NCBI GenBank assembly: GCA_947305645.1
Contig: CAMZEC010000005.1
Coordinates: forward strand, 1-64,000
Length of the DNA stretch: 64,000 bases
Direction: 5' to 3'
Origin: an uncultured Bacteroidales bacterium
GTDB lineage: Bacteria > Bacteroidota > Bacteroidia > Bacteroidales > UBA932
Each line of letters begins with the position of its first letter. Positions within the stretch are counted from its first letter, which is position 1. This document shows, piece by piece, positions 1 through 9,672 of the stretch. The translations under genes and the position numbers were made by a program. The notes beneath the pieces are model-generated. The model did no database searches and was not told the origin of the DNA. It saw nothing but the letters and a program-made list of their open reading frames with translations.

Positions 1-39
1 AAGAGCACCGTAATCCCATATTGGAATCACGGTGCAAAT

Positions 40-2094
40 CTAAAAGATGCTTACTGGAAGCTCCAATTTTATCTCAGACGAAGACGGTCCAACCTGGATC
101 AGGTAGTTGCCGGGATCCACCACCCAATTATGGTCGTCTATGCGGTAATGGGCGAAGGCAATGTTGGGAAGCAGTATCGAAACGGTCTTGGACTCCCCTT
201 TCCCGAGGCATACTTTTTCGTAGCCTTTGAGCTCACGGGCGGGACGCAGGACCTTGGATTCAGGACATGCCACATAAACCTGGGCCACTTCCGAAGCCGT
301 GACCTTGCCGGTATTCTTGATGGTAAAACTCAATACCAGGCCGGTGGCGCCGCGCTCTATTGAAATATCTGAATACTCGAAGCAGCTGTAGCTCAGGCCA
401 TAGCCGAAGGGAAACAGAGGCTGCACGCCGAAGTGCTCAACCCCGCGGTAACCAACGAAAATCCCTTCCTTGTACTCCGCATTAGGATAAGGATCGCGGT
501 TCTTGCTTTTTTGCTTAACCGCAGGAACCACTGCATGGTAGTTGGCGCTGGAGGGGTTCTTCTCGAAGCTGCCCCAGAAGGTGAACGGCAGGCGGCCGGA
601 CGGCGACACTGCCCCGGAAATGATGTCTGCAAGCGCGCGTCCGCTCTCCTGCCCGCCATACCACGCCATCAGCAGGCCCTTCACGCTGCCTATCCATGGC
701 GTGACGTCGAACTCGCCGCCGCTGTTGGCAACCACAAGCACATTGGGATTGATGGAAGCCACCTTTGCAATAAGCTCGTTCTGTCCTTCCGGAAGGGCGT
801 AAGTGCGGTCTGCGCCCTCCTTCTCGGTGTCGTGGTCGAAGCCTACGGAGACAATAACGGCCGTAGCCTTTGCGAGCGCCTTCCCGTCTATGTTACGCCA
901 GTCCATCAGCGTGGCCTTGTACTTCTTGCCCAGGGCGGAAATGCCCTGCCAGAGCGTGGTGGTCGTTCCCTCTATCGGGTCCATTCTGCCGGAACCTCCG
1001 CCGTAAGGGATGATGTCGGCGTTGGGCCCGAGCACCACTATATTGTTCTTGCGGGCGGCCTTGATGGGCAGTATTCCGTCGTTCTTGAGCAGCACCGGGC
1101 CCTCCAGCGCGGCGGCGTAGGCCTTCTCGCGTGACGGCGGATTGTTCTCGGGGATGGCGTCGTCTTTCATGGGCTTGTCCAGCAGGCCGTAGGCGGAGAA
1201 GACGGAAAGGATGTGCAGGCACTTCAGATCCACCACCGACTCGCCCACAGCACCGTTGTCGACCAGGGCCTTTACGGCCTGATAGTTAAGCACGTAGCCC
1301 CTCGGCATCTCCAGGTCCAGGCCGCTGTAGAGGCTGCCCAGGGTGGTGTAGGTAGAGGTCCAGTCAGACATGACTATGCCATCGTGGCCCCAGCGGCGCA
1401 GCTGGCCGATCAGCCAGGAGTTCTCTGCGGCGTGAGCCCCGTTCACGGGATTATAGCTGGTCATTACGGCGCCCACGTGGGCCTCCTCTACCGCCTTGCG
1501 GAAAGTGGGAAAATAAATCTCATTTATCGTACGCTCGTCTGCCAGCGATGCGGTGCCGTGGCGGTCGAACTCCTGGTTGTTCAGTGCAAAGTGCTTGATG
1601 GTCGCCACCACCCTCTGCTCCTGAATACCACGGATGTACTGAACCGCCGTCTCGGAAGCCAGATACGGATCCTCGCCGTAGTACTCGAAATTACGGCCGC
1701 AAAGCGCCGAACGGTAGATGTTCACGCCGGGGCAGAGCATTATGCGCACCCCGCGGGCGCTTGCGTCCCAGCCGATTCCGGTGCCGACCCCGTGGGCAAT
1801 CTCACGGTTGAAAGAGGCGGCAAGGCTCAAGCCGCAAGGATAATATGTACTGTTGGTTTTGTTGCGTACCCCCTGGGGGCCGTCCGCCATACGCACCGAC
1901 GGTATCCCAAGGCGCGGGACCGCAGCAGTGTGAAAACCGTCGTCCTGCCCGGTTATAAGGGCGCACTTTTCTTCCAGGGTCATCTGCTTTACCAGCGAGG
2001 CCGCACGTTCGCGGTCTTCCGCAGAAATGACGATCTGTGCCCTGACCGCCACTGCGGAGAGCAGGAGTATGGTAACAATGAGTGTACGTTTCAT
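40..2094 (-). CDS. Glycoside hydrolase family 3 beta-glucosidase-like, secreted
   Basis: Translation from MKRTLIVTILLLSAVAVRAQ (signal peptide) with GH3 motifs (KHFALNNQE, GIVMSDWTSTYT, C-terminal Fn3-like domain). The track ORF starts further upstream, but the signal peptide Met at 2094 is the better start. Confidence 0.93.
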   Translation of the reverse strand: MKRTLIVTILLLSAVAVRAQIVISAEDRERAASLVKQMTLEEKCALITGQDDGFHTAAVPRLGIPSVRMADGPQGVRNKTNSTYYPCGLSLAASFNREIAHGVGTGIGWDASARGVRIMLCPGVNIYRSALCGRNFEYYGEDPYLASETAVQYIRGIQEQRVVATIKHFALNNQEFDRHGTASLADERTINEIYFPTFRKAVEEAHVGAVMTSYNPVNGAHAAENSWLIGQLRRWGHDGIVMSDWTSTYTTLGSLYSGLDLEMPRGYVLNYQAVKALVDNGAVGESVVDLKCLHILSVFSAYGLLDKPMKDDAIPENNPPSREKAYAAALEGPVLLKNDGILPIKAARKNNIVVLGPNADIIPYGGGSGRMDPIEGTTTTLWQGISALGKKYKATLMDWRNIDGKALAKATAVIVSVGFDHDTEKEGADRTYALPEGQNELIAKVASINPNVLVVANSGGEFDVTPWIGSVKGLLMAWYGGQESGRALADIISGAVSPSGRLPFTFWGSFEKNPSSANYHAVVPAVKQKSKNRDPYPNAEYKEGIFVGYRGVEHFGVQPLFPFGYGLSYSCFEYSDISIERGATGLVLSFTIKNTGKVTASEVAQVYVACPESKVLRPARELKGYEKVCLGKGESKTVSILLPNIAFAHYRIDDHNWVVDPGNYLIQVGPSSSEIKLELPVSIF

Positions 2095-2099
2095 ATCAA

Positions 2100-4703
2100 T
2101 TACAATTGCTTGGTGACGGAATAGCTGCCTTCGAAGTAATCCATAACCTCGGTCTCGCCTGGCAGCGTGACGGAGGCAATAGCGTCTTTGGGAACCGTGA
2201 AGTTCCATGTCCAGCTGTCTCCGTCGAAACGCCAGGAACTCTTGATTGTGCCGGCGGCGGAGTCGTATTCGGCATCCAGCGAACCCAGGCGCTTGTCGGG
2301 CACGGGACGCATTATGATGTGCTTGAAGCCCGGTTCGGCAGGGTCGGCGGCAATGCCAGCGGCGGTCTCCCAGATCCACTGGCACACGCATCCGTAGGCG
2401 TAATGGTTGAAGCTGTTCATGCCCTTCGGGCCCATTCCGTGCTCAAGCGTGTAGCTGTTCCAACGCTCCCAGATGGTGGTGGCGCCGTTGTCCACGGAGT
2501 ATAGCCAGCTGGGGTTCTTATGCTGGAACAGGAGGTTCCAGGCGATGTCCGCCATGCCGTTGTCGGTCAGCGTGCCCATAAGTATGGAGGTGCCCAGGAA
2601 GCCCGTCTGCAGGCATCCGTCGTGGGCGGCGAAGTTCTCGCGCAGGCGTGCTTTCATGGTCTCCAGCGCCTCCCCTTCCACCAGCCGGTTCTTAAGGGCG
2701 AACAGGGCCGGCGTCTGCATGGAGTTAAGAATTTCCGTCTTGAAGCTGCCGTCGGCGTTCAGGAAACGCTCCCTCAGGTAGGCGCGGGCGGCATCTTCCA
2801 TGTCCTGGTAGCGTGCGGCGTCGCGACCGGTGGCCGCAGCCATGTCACGCATCATGCCGGCGTCTATGGCCCAGTAGGACGCGCCCAGGTAGGTCCAGTA
2901 CTCGTAGGCGTCCGGACGTATGATGCGGTTGCCCTTCTTGTCCTGCGTGAAGATGCCCTTCTCGTGCGACTCCAGCGGCTCGTAGCTGAGCCAGTCGGCC
3001 CACTGGTAGTTGCCGTTCTCGTGGGCAAGGGTGGCGTGGTCGTACCTGGTGTCGTTGATATGGTTGATCCACAGGTCCATGGACTCCCAGTTCTCATCTA
3101 CGATGGCGGTGTCGCCGAACTGCTTCCAGACGGTCCAGGGGACGATTACGCCGGCGTCGGCCCAGCCGAGGCGGCACATGCTGGTGGGCTCGGCGCCATA
3201 CTGGGCCAGCGGGGCCACTCCCGGGAAGGCGCCCGAAGGCGTCTGGGTGTCGCGCATGTCGCGCATCCACTTGTGGAAGAAGCGGTCGGTGTTGGCGAAG
3301 AAGGTGCCGGTCTCGGAGAACACCTGCGTGTCGGCCGTCCAGCCCAGGCGCTCGTTGCGCTGCGGGCAGTCGGTAGGCACCGACAGGTAGTTCGACCTCT
3401 GGCCCCAAAGGGTGTTGGATATAAGCTTGTTGACGCTCTCGTCGCCGGTGCTTATGCGGCCGGTCTCCAGGTTGCGGGCGATGGACGTTACGGGTATGGA
3501 CTCTATGAAGCGGAAGGTCACCTCGCCCGTGGCGGTGACAGAGATGAGGCGGTAGCCGAAGAAGGTGCAATGGGGATAATAGCTCACGTAACCCTTCTGC
3601 GGGCCGAAGGTGTACTCCAGTATCATGCCCTGGTCGGGGATGCGGAGGTTCAGGCGGTGGCAGCTGCCCTCGGGGCCGTCCATGCCGCGGCTCCTGGCGC
3701 CGTTGCCGTCGTTCAGCAGCTCGGCGGGCAGGCAGGTGAGCACCGTACCTTCGGCGGCTTTGAAGGAGAAGCAGGGCACGGCGGCGGCGTTCTGGCCGAA
3801 GTCCACGACCAGCGTCTCGCCGGGGTTGAGCTTCACTTTCTCGCCCGGCTTGTACTCACGCAGGACGACCACCTTGCCGTACTCCTCCTCGCTTGCGCCC
3901 TCAACGTCTTTCCATACGTAGCTGCGCTGCGGGGCCATGGCAAGGTCGCGGCGGAGGTAGATTTCCGCACCGTCGGTGGGGAAGATTTGTCCGTTGAATT
4001 CGGTGTTCACCTCCGGCAGGCCGAGATCCAGGGGCGTTTCGTAACCGGGCAGCTCGCGGGCGTCGTAGACCTCGCCGTCAAGTATGGCGGCGTGCTTCAC
4101 CGGACCGGCGATTCCGGCCCTCCAGTTGTCCGCGGTGGTGCCTATGAGCTCAGTGGTGCCGTCTTCGTATGTGAATTCAAGCACGCTGCGGAAGGCGCAC
4201 TTGCGGCCAATCATGCCTTCGTGGCCCGGAGGCGTCACGATCTTGTCCGCCCACCAGCCGGGGGTCACCTGGGCCGAGAAGAAATTGTGCTTTTTCCGAC
4301 TCTTTATTACCGCATCCGTGACATCGTAGGTGTAGGAATACTTGGTCTTGCCCCAGTGGGTGAAGCCGGGCTTGAGCACCTCCGTGCCTATGGGGCGGTC
4401 GTTCACGTACAGCTCGTACACGCCCAGGCCGGTGGTCATCCACTTCACGCTCTTCACGCGCTTTTCGTTCACCACGGACGCCAGGAACCAGCTGGCCCCG
4501 TCGGCCGCGCGGCAGTTCTTATTGGATTCCACCTTGCCCTCGATTACTGGCGCATCGGCTGCGGAAAGCCACTCGGAGCACTCCCATGCGCTGTCCGGAA
4601 GGGCTTCGGTGAGCTTGCCGGCAGGAGCCGTAGGGGTGGAACAGGAAATTATCAACAGAGACGCCAGGATGGCGGACAAAGAAATATTCAGGGTGCTGTT
4701 CAT
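2100..4703 (-). CDS. Alpha-L-rhamnosidase, GH78-like, lipoprotein signal
   Basis: Lipobox-like LLIISCS at the N-terminus; GH78-like body (DCPQRNERLGWTADTQVFSETGTFFANTDRFFHKWMRDMRDTQ). Confidence 0.92.
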   Translation of the reverse strand: MNSTLNISLSAILASLLIISCSTPTAPAGKLTEALPDSAWECSEWLSAADAPVIEGKVESNKNCRAADGASWFLASVVNEKRVKSVKWMTTGLGVYELYVNDRPIGTEVLKPGFTHWGKTKYSYTYDVTDAVIKSRKKHNFFSAQVTPGWWADKIVTPPGHEGMIGRKCAFRSVLEFTYEDGTTELIGTTADNWRAGIAGPVKHAAILDGEVYDARELPGYETPLDLGLPEVNTEFNGQIFPTDGAEIYLRRDLAMAPQRSYVWKDVEGASEEEYGKVVVLREYKPGEKVKLNPGETLVVDFGQNAAAVPCFSFKAAEGTVLTCLPAELLNDGNGARSRGMDGPEGSCHRLNLRIPDQGMILEYTFGPQKGYVSYYPHCTFFGYRLISVTATGEVTFRFIESIPVTSIARNLETGRISTGDESVNKLISNTLWGQRSNYLSVPTDCPQRNERLGWTADTQVFSETGTFFANTDRFFHKWMRDMRDTQTPSGAFPGVAPLAQYGAEPTSMCRLGWADAGVIVPWTVWKQFGDTAIVDENWESMDLWINHINDTRYDHATLAHENGNYQWADWLSYEPLESHEKGIFTQDKKGNRIIRPDAYEYWTYLGASYWAIDAGMMRDMAAATGRDAARYQDMEDAARAYLRERFLNADGSFKTEILNSMQTPALFALKNRLVEGEALETMKARLRENFAAHDGCLQTGFLGTSILMGTLTDNGMADIAWNLLFQHKNPSWLYSVDNGATTIWERWNSYTLEHGMGPKGMNSFNHYAYGCVCQWIWETAAGIAADPAEPGFKHIIMRPVPDKRLGSLDAEYDSAAGTIKSSWRFDGDSWTWNFTVPKDAIASVTLPGETEVMDYFEGSYSVTKQL

Positions 4704-4715
4704 ATTTGCTCGATA

Positions 4716-7001
4716 TTATTCGGCCACGAAGCTACGCACTTCACTGGTGCCATACTTGTGAATGGACGGGTCGCTGATTTGCCTGCATTCCCAGCTCACA
4801 TAGTAGTAATATGTGGTTCCGGGAGTGAGTCCTGTATAGGTATGGTAGCCGTTGCGGCTGATAGACGTTGACGGATAATAGGTGGGATCGGAAGACAAGT
4901 GAGCCCTGTAGGTGTATTCCATATAATTCTCAAGGTCCTCGGCTTCCAGGAACTCGGAATGCACATTCGCGGAACCGCCTCCAAGAACGGTAGCGGAGGT
5001 GTGCGCCGTCCAAACATGGCCGGCACGCGTTCCGCCCTTGACGGGACGTACGTTGCATTTCGTATAGCCGCGGGTGGTGCCGTCGGCGTAGTCTGAAGTT
5101 CCTGAATGGACATCTGCGCATAAGGCCCGGTTAGGGAGGCTGACAACGTCAATATTCAGCGAAGATGTCATCATAAAAGTACTTGAAGACTGCTTGGAAC
5201 TGCCGGTATAGTATCCGCATGCCGGGAAGGTTATGCTGTTCCCGTTTTTCTTGCTTGTATAGACATAACCGCCCTCGATATTGCTTCTGTCGCAGTTTCC
5301 CATCATTTCCGCAAAGTCGGCCGACGTGGGCGTGCGCCATTCGCCTCCCAGACAGACGGTAGCGGCATCGTCTTCCGCATCCAGGACTGTCTTCATATCC
5401 ATGAGACCGTCCTGCCCGTAAGCGGCACAGGTGGAGTACTTCCTGGCGTATCCGGTATTGTACGATCTGTACTGGTTCCAGTATTTGCTACCGTAGTAAT
5501 AGTTGTCGAATTCCTCGGTGGGACGCACTTCACCCCAGGCAAAGTAGTATCCGGCCGTGAGAGGGGCGTCGCTGCCCAGATTGAAGGTTGCCCACAGGGT
5601 GCCGCTAGGCAGGCCCAGGTCGACCAGTCCGGGTTCGACGTAGTCATAGTGCGTCAGGGTCGTATAACTGAAGTAGCTGTACTCGGGATAGAACGCAACG
5701 CCGTCTATAACCATGAATGGCATGAAACAATACTCGGTGCCTGGCGTGAGTCCTGTGACTGAATAGGTCACGCGGCCTTCTCCGTCAGGGGTCAGCGGGA
5801 TGATGTCTCCGGGATCGGCAGTATCCACTTTTACGGTTTCGAAGGGGTCGGGGGTCGCCGGGTCGAATGCAATAAGGCCGTAAGTTACAGATGTATGGGG
5901 CTTTCCGCCCAGGTCGAAGAGCAGGTGAGCCTCTATCGAGGTTTCTCCGGTAACGTAGCTCTCGTTCGTGAACGTAAGGTCGTAATGCTTCTCCAGTGTA
6001 ACGCTGAAGGTGGTAATGCCACTTTCGGGGAATTCTATAGTCCTGCCGAGGGCATCCAGGTCTACGCGCTTTTCATACCTCTCCGGTTCGCCTCCTTTGC
6101 CGCCCTTCCCGTCGTTAACGGTAACGTCGAATTTGAACCATCCGGACAGGGTTCCGGACAGGGTGCGGAGCCATAGAACGGCATTTCCGCTCCCGTCAAC
6201 CGTAACTCCTTCAGGATAGAAACTTATTAGCCCGCTGGGCTTGTTGAAAAGGCCCGTTTTGCCGAGCGTGGGGTCATACTCAACCATGTAGGCTCCCGGC
6301 CATGTCATGGGGAAGGTGAAGGTGCCGCTTTCCAGCGTCCTTCCGGCAGGAAGGCCTTTAAGGGTAATCTTGGCTATGGTTCCCACACGGGCAAAGCGCA
6401 GCGACAGTTCGTTGGGCTGGGTGGCGGAAGTCACTACCTGCGACACCATCAAGTCGGCATTGGGGTCGAAGGAATCGGCCGTGGGGTTCTGACTGGTGGG
6501 CATATTCACAAGCAGTGTGAAATGGTCAGGCGTGCTTGTGTCGCCCCAGTGTGACTCCCATTCGGCCTGGCTGTCTCCCGTCCAATTAACGGAGTACAGG
6601 CTGCCGCTGGGATATACGCCAACATATCGGAAATCACCTCCGGTGGGGTTTTCCGCCAGGGAAGTCCTGTCTGCAAAAGTGATGTTGAAGCTCGCTGTAG
6701 CGGCATCGGCTGCAAGGGCGTCGGACGCTTCAATCTGGTATGGAGCAGGGCGCGATTTCTCATCCATGCTGTAATTGCCCTGAATGACCTCCGCTACGTC
6801 TATCTGGTCACCGGCGGACCAGTTGGTATGGTAAGTGAGGCCGTCGACCTGTATGGCTGTGCGCGTGCCTGCTTCTCCGGCGTGTACCGTCATTGTGTGG
6901 ACGGGTGCGGTGGATGATTGAACGGTGATTTCAGCCTGGCAAGCCGATACGAGAGCCAGGACCGATATGATAAAAGCTATTCGTTTCATAGGTCCGCTCA
7001 T
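4716..7001 (-). CDS. Surface lipoprotein, fimbrillin-like N-terminus with FISUMP/DUF1566-like C-terminal part
   Basis: MKRIAFIISVLALVSACQAE lipobox; VDLGLPSGTLWATFNLGSD...YFAWGEV...GGEWRTPTSADF...CNVRPVKGG. Start is 7001 (MSGPMKR) or 6989 (MKR). Confidence 0.8.
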   Translation of the reverse strand: MSGPMKRIAFIISVLALVSACQAEITVQSSTAPVHTMTVHAGEAGTRTAIQVDGLTYHTNWSAGDQIDVAEVIQGNYSMDEKSRPAPYQIEASDALAADAATASFNITFADRTSLAENPTGGDFRYVGVYPSGSLYSVNWTGDSQAEWESHWGDTSTPDHFTLLVNMPTSQNPTADSFDPNADLMVSQVVTSATQPNELSLRFARVGTIAKITLKGLPAGRTLESGTFTFPMTWPGAYMVEYDPTLGKTGLFNKPSGLISFYPEGVTVDGSGNAVLWLRTLSGTLSGWFKFDVTVNDGKGGKGGEPERYEKRVDLDALGRTIEFPESGITTFSVTLEKHYDLTFTNESYVTGETSIEAHLLFDLGGKPHTSVTYGLIAFDPATPDPFETVKVDTADPGDIIPLTPDGEGRVTYSVTGLTPGTEYCFMPFMVIDGVAFYPEYSYFSYTTLTHYDYVEPGLVDLGLPSGTLWATFNLGSDAPLTAGYYFAWGEVRPTEEFDNYYYGSKYWNQYRSYNTGYARKYSTCAAYGQDGLMDMKTVLDAEDDAATVCLGGEWRTPTSADFAEMMGNCDRSNIEGGYVYTSKKNGNSITFPACGYYTGSSKQSSSTFMMTSSLNIDVVSLPNRALCADVHSGTSDYADGTTRGYTKCNVRPVKGGTRAGHVWTAHTSATVLGGGSANVHSEFLEAEDLENYMEYTYRAHLSSDPTYYPSTSISRNGYHTYTGLTPGTTYYYYVSWECRQISDPSIHKYGTSEVRSFVAE

Positions 7002-7150
7002 TAAAAATCACCTCCGTTGATAATATCACCGATAGAACCGGCCTCGCCCTCGGAACCGGGCACGATGGATGAAGAAAAGCCACTTGTGGCAATCAAAGAC
7101 AAAAGCCGGATTTCCAGTATCCGGACTGCAGGTTTGGTGTAATTTACCAT
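7001..7150 (-). CDS. Micro-ORF (49 aa) directly upstream of and overlapping the lipoprotein start
   Basis: Hand translation: MVNYTKPAVRILEIRLLSLIATSGFSSSIVPGSEGEAGSIGDIINGGDF*. Stop TAA overlaps the downstream ATG (TAATG). Not in the supplied ORF track. Confidence 0.6.
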   Translation of the reverse strand: MVNYTKPAVRILEIRLLSLIATSGFSSSIVPGSEGEAGSIGDIINGGDF

Positions 7151-7228
7151 ATTATCTTGAAGTTTTTATGCCGCACAACATCTTCGCCGCTGTTAAACGT
7201 CTTACTCGCTCCTAATGCGGGAGCAAAA

Positions 7229-7684
7229 TCAGTTGTTCTGATCCCTCAAAGCGTTGATCAAACGGACTACGTCCTTGCCCGAGCCTTCCAGTTCGTAGCC
7301 GCTCACGAAGCGGGTCACGGTGATGCGGTCTTCCCAGAGGCGGAGGAGGCGGTCGCCGACGGAGCGCTTGCGGTAGGCAAGCACCCCGTCGGTGCGGTTC
7401 TCCTTCTCGTAGCCGTGGGCCGACATCACCCTTTCCAGCAGAGGCGCCGTCTCTTCATCCGAGCCGGGCACGATGGCCTGCCTTCTGGCATAGCCGAAGC
7501 GCGGGTAGATGGCCGCGAACACCGCCATCAGCAGCGCAATCTGCCACAGCGAATCGTAGCCGTTAACGAATATCCTGGAGATATCCGCATCCACCACCTT
7601 CGCCACTATCAGGATGGCGATAATAAGGCACAGTATCACCATCAGCTGAACGAAGTACTTGACTGAACGTATAAGGTATCTCAT
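7229..7684 (-). CDS. Small membrane protein of unknown function
   Basis: 151 aa with two hydrophobic N-terminal segments (LMVILCLIIAILIVAKVV, IALLMAVFAAIYP). Confidence 0.7.
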   Translation of the reverse strand: MRYLIRSVKYFVQLMVILCLIIAILIVAKVVDADISRIFVNGYDSLWQIALLMAVFAAIYPRFGYARRQAIVPGSDEETAPLLERVMSAHGYEKENRTDGVLAYRKRSVGDRLLRLWEDRITVTRFVSGYELEGSGKDVVRLINALRDQNN

Positions 7685-7697
7685 AGCTGGTAACGTT

Positions 7698-7814
7698 AGA
7701 TTCTTCGCTGCGCTCAGAATGACAACTCTGTCATCCGCCTCTTTCTGTCATCCGGCCTCTTTCTGTCATCCGGCCTCTTTCTGTCATCCTGAGGAGCGAA
7801 GCGACGAAGGATCT
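7698..7814. repeat. Composite intergenic repeat: reverse AGATTCTTCGCTGCGCTCAGAATGACA, ~18-bp tandem TCTGTCATCCGGCCTCTT, then forward TGTCATCCTGAGGAGCGAAGCGACGAAGGATCT
   Basis: Read directly in sequence 7698-7724, ~7730-7781 and 7782-7814. Confidence 0.9.
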
Positions 7815-8766
7815 ACTTCCTGGCAACAGCGCGTTTGGCGGCGGCGACGAGGCCGGCGGCGTCGAAGCCCCAGGCCTTCATCAGCTCGGCGGGAGTGCCC
7901 GACTGGCCGAATTTGTCCTCACCGTTAACGAACTCGATGGGAGTAGGCAGCGACTTGGCGGCAACGCCTGCCACGGCCTCTCCGAGACCGCCTGCCCAGT
8001 TGTGCTCCTCGGCCACTACGGCGCAGCCGGTCTTCTTCAGGGACGCCAGAATCGCCTTCTCGTCCAACGGCTTCACGGTCGCCACGTTCAGCACCTCGGC
8101 GCTTATGCCCTCGGCCTCAAGGGCCTCGGCGGCCTGCAGGGCCTCCCACACCAGGTGACCGTTGGTAATGATGCTCACGTCCTTACCCTCGTTCAGGTTG
8201 TACACCTTGCCGATCACGAAAGGCTCGTCGGCGGGGGTGAAGTTGGGCACGGAGGGGCGTCCGAAGCGGAGGTACACGGGGCCGTTCCACTCGGCGGCGG
8301 CAACGGTGGCGTTCTTGGTCTGGTTGTAGTCGCAAGGCACCACGACGGCCATTCCGGGCAGCGCGCGCATGAGAGCAATGTCCTCCATGGTCTGGTGGGT
8401 CGCGCCGTCCTCGCCGAGGGTGATGCCCGCATGGGACGATGCTATCTTCACGTTGGTGTGGCCGTACGCCACCTCCTGACGCAGCTGGTCATAGACGCGG
8501 CCGGTCACGAACTCGGCGAACGAGCCGATGAAAGGCACCTTGCCGGTGATGGCGAGACCTGCCGCCACGCCTACCATGTTGGCCTCGGCGATGCCGCACT
8601 GGATGAACCTTTCGGGGAATTCCGCAGCGAAGGCGTCCATCTTGAGGGAGCCCTTGAGGTCTGCGGTGAGAGCGACAACGCGCCCGTCCTTGCGTCCGGC
8701 CTCAACGAGCCCTGCTCCGAAGCCGCTTCGGGTATCTACCTTACCCTGGTCTGTATATTTCTTCAT
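7813..8766 (-). CDS. Transketolase, C-terminal subunit
   Basis: DGATHQTMEDIALMRALPGMAVVVPCDYNQT; transketolase pyrimidine-binding and C-terminal domains. Confidence 0.95.
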   Translation of the reverse strand: MKKYTDQGKVDTRSGFGAGLVEAGRKDGRVVALTADLKGSLKMDAFAAEFPERFIQCGIAEANMVGVAAGLAITGKVPFIGSFAEFVTGRVYDQLRQEVAYGHTNVKIASSHAGITLGEDGATHQTMEDIALMRALPGMAVVVPCDYNQTKNATVAAAEWNGPVYLRFGRPSVPNFTPADEPFVIGKVYNLNEGKDVSIITNGHLVWEALQAAEALEAEGISAEVLNVATVKPLDEKAILASLKKTGCAVVAEEHNWAGGLGEAVAGVAAKSLPTPIEFVNGEDKFGQSGTPAELMKAWGFDAAGLVAAAKRAVARK

Positions 8767-8767
8767 A

Positions 8768-9607
8768 CTAATAATCGCCTAAAGTTTCTTCCAGTTGTTT
8801 CATTGCCTCTTCGCACTGCTCCGCGCTGGGGGCCTTGCCGTGCCACTTGTGGGTGCCGGCCATGAAGTCCACGCCGTGTCCCATCTCGGTGCGGAAGAGT
8901 ATCATCTTGGGCTTGCCGTTGGCAGCACGGGCAATCTCGAACGCCTTCAGGATGGACTCGAAGTCGTGTCCGTCGGCCTCTATGACCTCCCAGCCGAAGG
9001 CTGTCCACTTGTCGCGCAGGTCGCCTACGCCGCCCACGCTGTCCACGGGGCCGTCGATCTGCTGGCCGTTCCAGTCGGTGAACGCCACCAGGTTGTCCAG
9101 CCCGTGGTGTGCCGCCCACATGCCGGCCTCCCAGATCTGGCCTTCCTCGCTCTCGCCGTCGCCCAGCAGGCAGAAGACGCGCGTGCCGTCGGCGTCAAGC
9201 TTCTTGCCGAGGGCTATGCCGGCGGCGCAGGAGAGGCCCTGGCCTAGGGAGCCGGAGCTCTGGAAGACGCCGGGCAGGCCGTCGGTCACGCAGGGGTGCC
9301 CCTGGAGACGGGTGCCGAATTTGCGGAGGGTGCCCAGCTCGCTTACGGGGAAGTAGCCCGCACGCGCCAGCACGGAATAGTATACGGGGGCCAGGTGGCC
9401 TGCGGAGATAATGAAGGCGTCCTGCCCCTTGGCATCACGTTTCCATGTTGCGGGGTCGTGCTTCATCTCGCTGAAATACAGAGCGGTCATCACATCCGTG
9501 ATGCCCAAAGATCCGCCCGGGTGGCCGGACTTGGCCGTAGTCACCATTCGGACAATGTCCCTGCGGACTTGAGAGGCAATTCTGCCCAGTTCTTGAGGAT
9601 TAGCCAT
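8768..9607 (-). CDS. Transketolase, N-terminal (TPP-binding) subunit
   Basis: SGHPGGSLGITDVMTALYF, GDGESEEGQIWEAGMWAAHHGLDNLVAFTDWNGQQIDG. Confidence 0.95.
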   Translation of the reverse strand: MANPQELGRIASQVRRDIVRMVTTAKSGHPGGSLGITDVMTALYFSEMKHDPATWKRDAKGQDAFIISAGHLAPVYYSVLARAGYFPVSELGTLRKFGTRLQGHPCVTDGLPGVFQSSGSLGQGLSCAAGIALGKKLDADGTRVFCLLGDGESEEGQIWEAGMWAAHHGLDNLVAFTDWNGQQIDGPVDSVGGVGDLRDKWTAFGWEVIEADGHDFESILKAFEIARAANGKPKMILFRTEMGHGVDFMAGTHKWHGKAPSAEQCEEAMKQLEETLGDY

Positions 9608-9636
9608 ATAGAAATAATGATTATTGTCTTAGTTCA

Positions 9637-9644
9637 CAAAGATA
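9637..9644 (-). promoter_or_regulatory. Bacteroidetes -7 element TATCTTTG (transketolase operon)
   Basis: CAAAGATA on + strand, between divergent genes. Confidence 0.6.
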
Positions 9645-9656
9645 ACAAAAATAACT

Positions 9657-9664
9657 TATCTTTG
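9657..9664 (+). promoter_or_regulatory. Bacteroidetes -7 element TATCTTTG (lepA)
   Basis: TATCTTTG 8 nt upstream of the lepA ATG. Confidence 0.6.
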
Positions 9665-9672
9665 CACCTGTT

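Noticed and set aside
40-2391. N-terminal extension of the GH3 ORF to 2391
   Set aside because: The extension overlaps the end of the GH78 gene in another frame; a good signal peptide starts at 2094.
2520-4871. 783-aa plus-strand ORF antisense to the GH78 gene
   Set aside because: Shadow ORF caused by high GC3; translation has no recognisable domain and the minus-strand frame is clearly a rhamnosidase.
7730-7790. ~18-bp tandem repeats considered as a CRISPR or VNTR coding repeat
   Set aside because: No spacers, intergenic, and derived from the flanking dispersed element.
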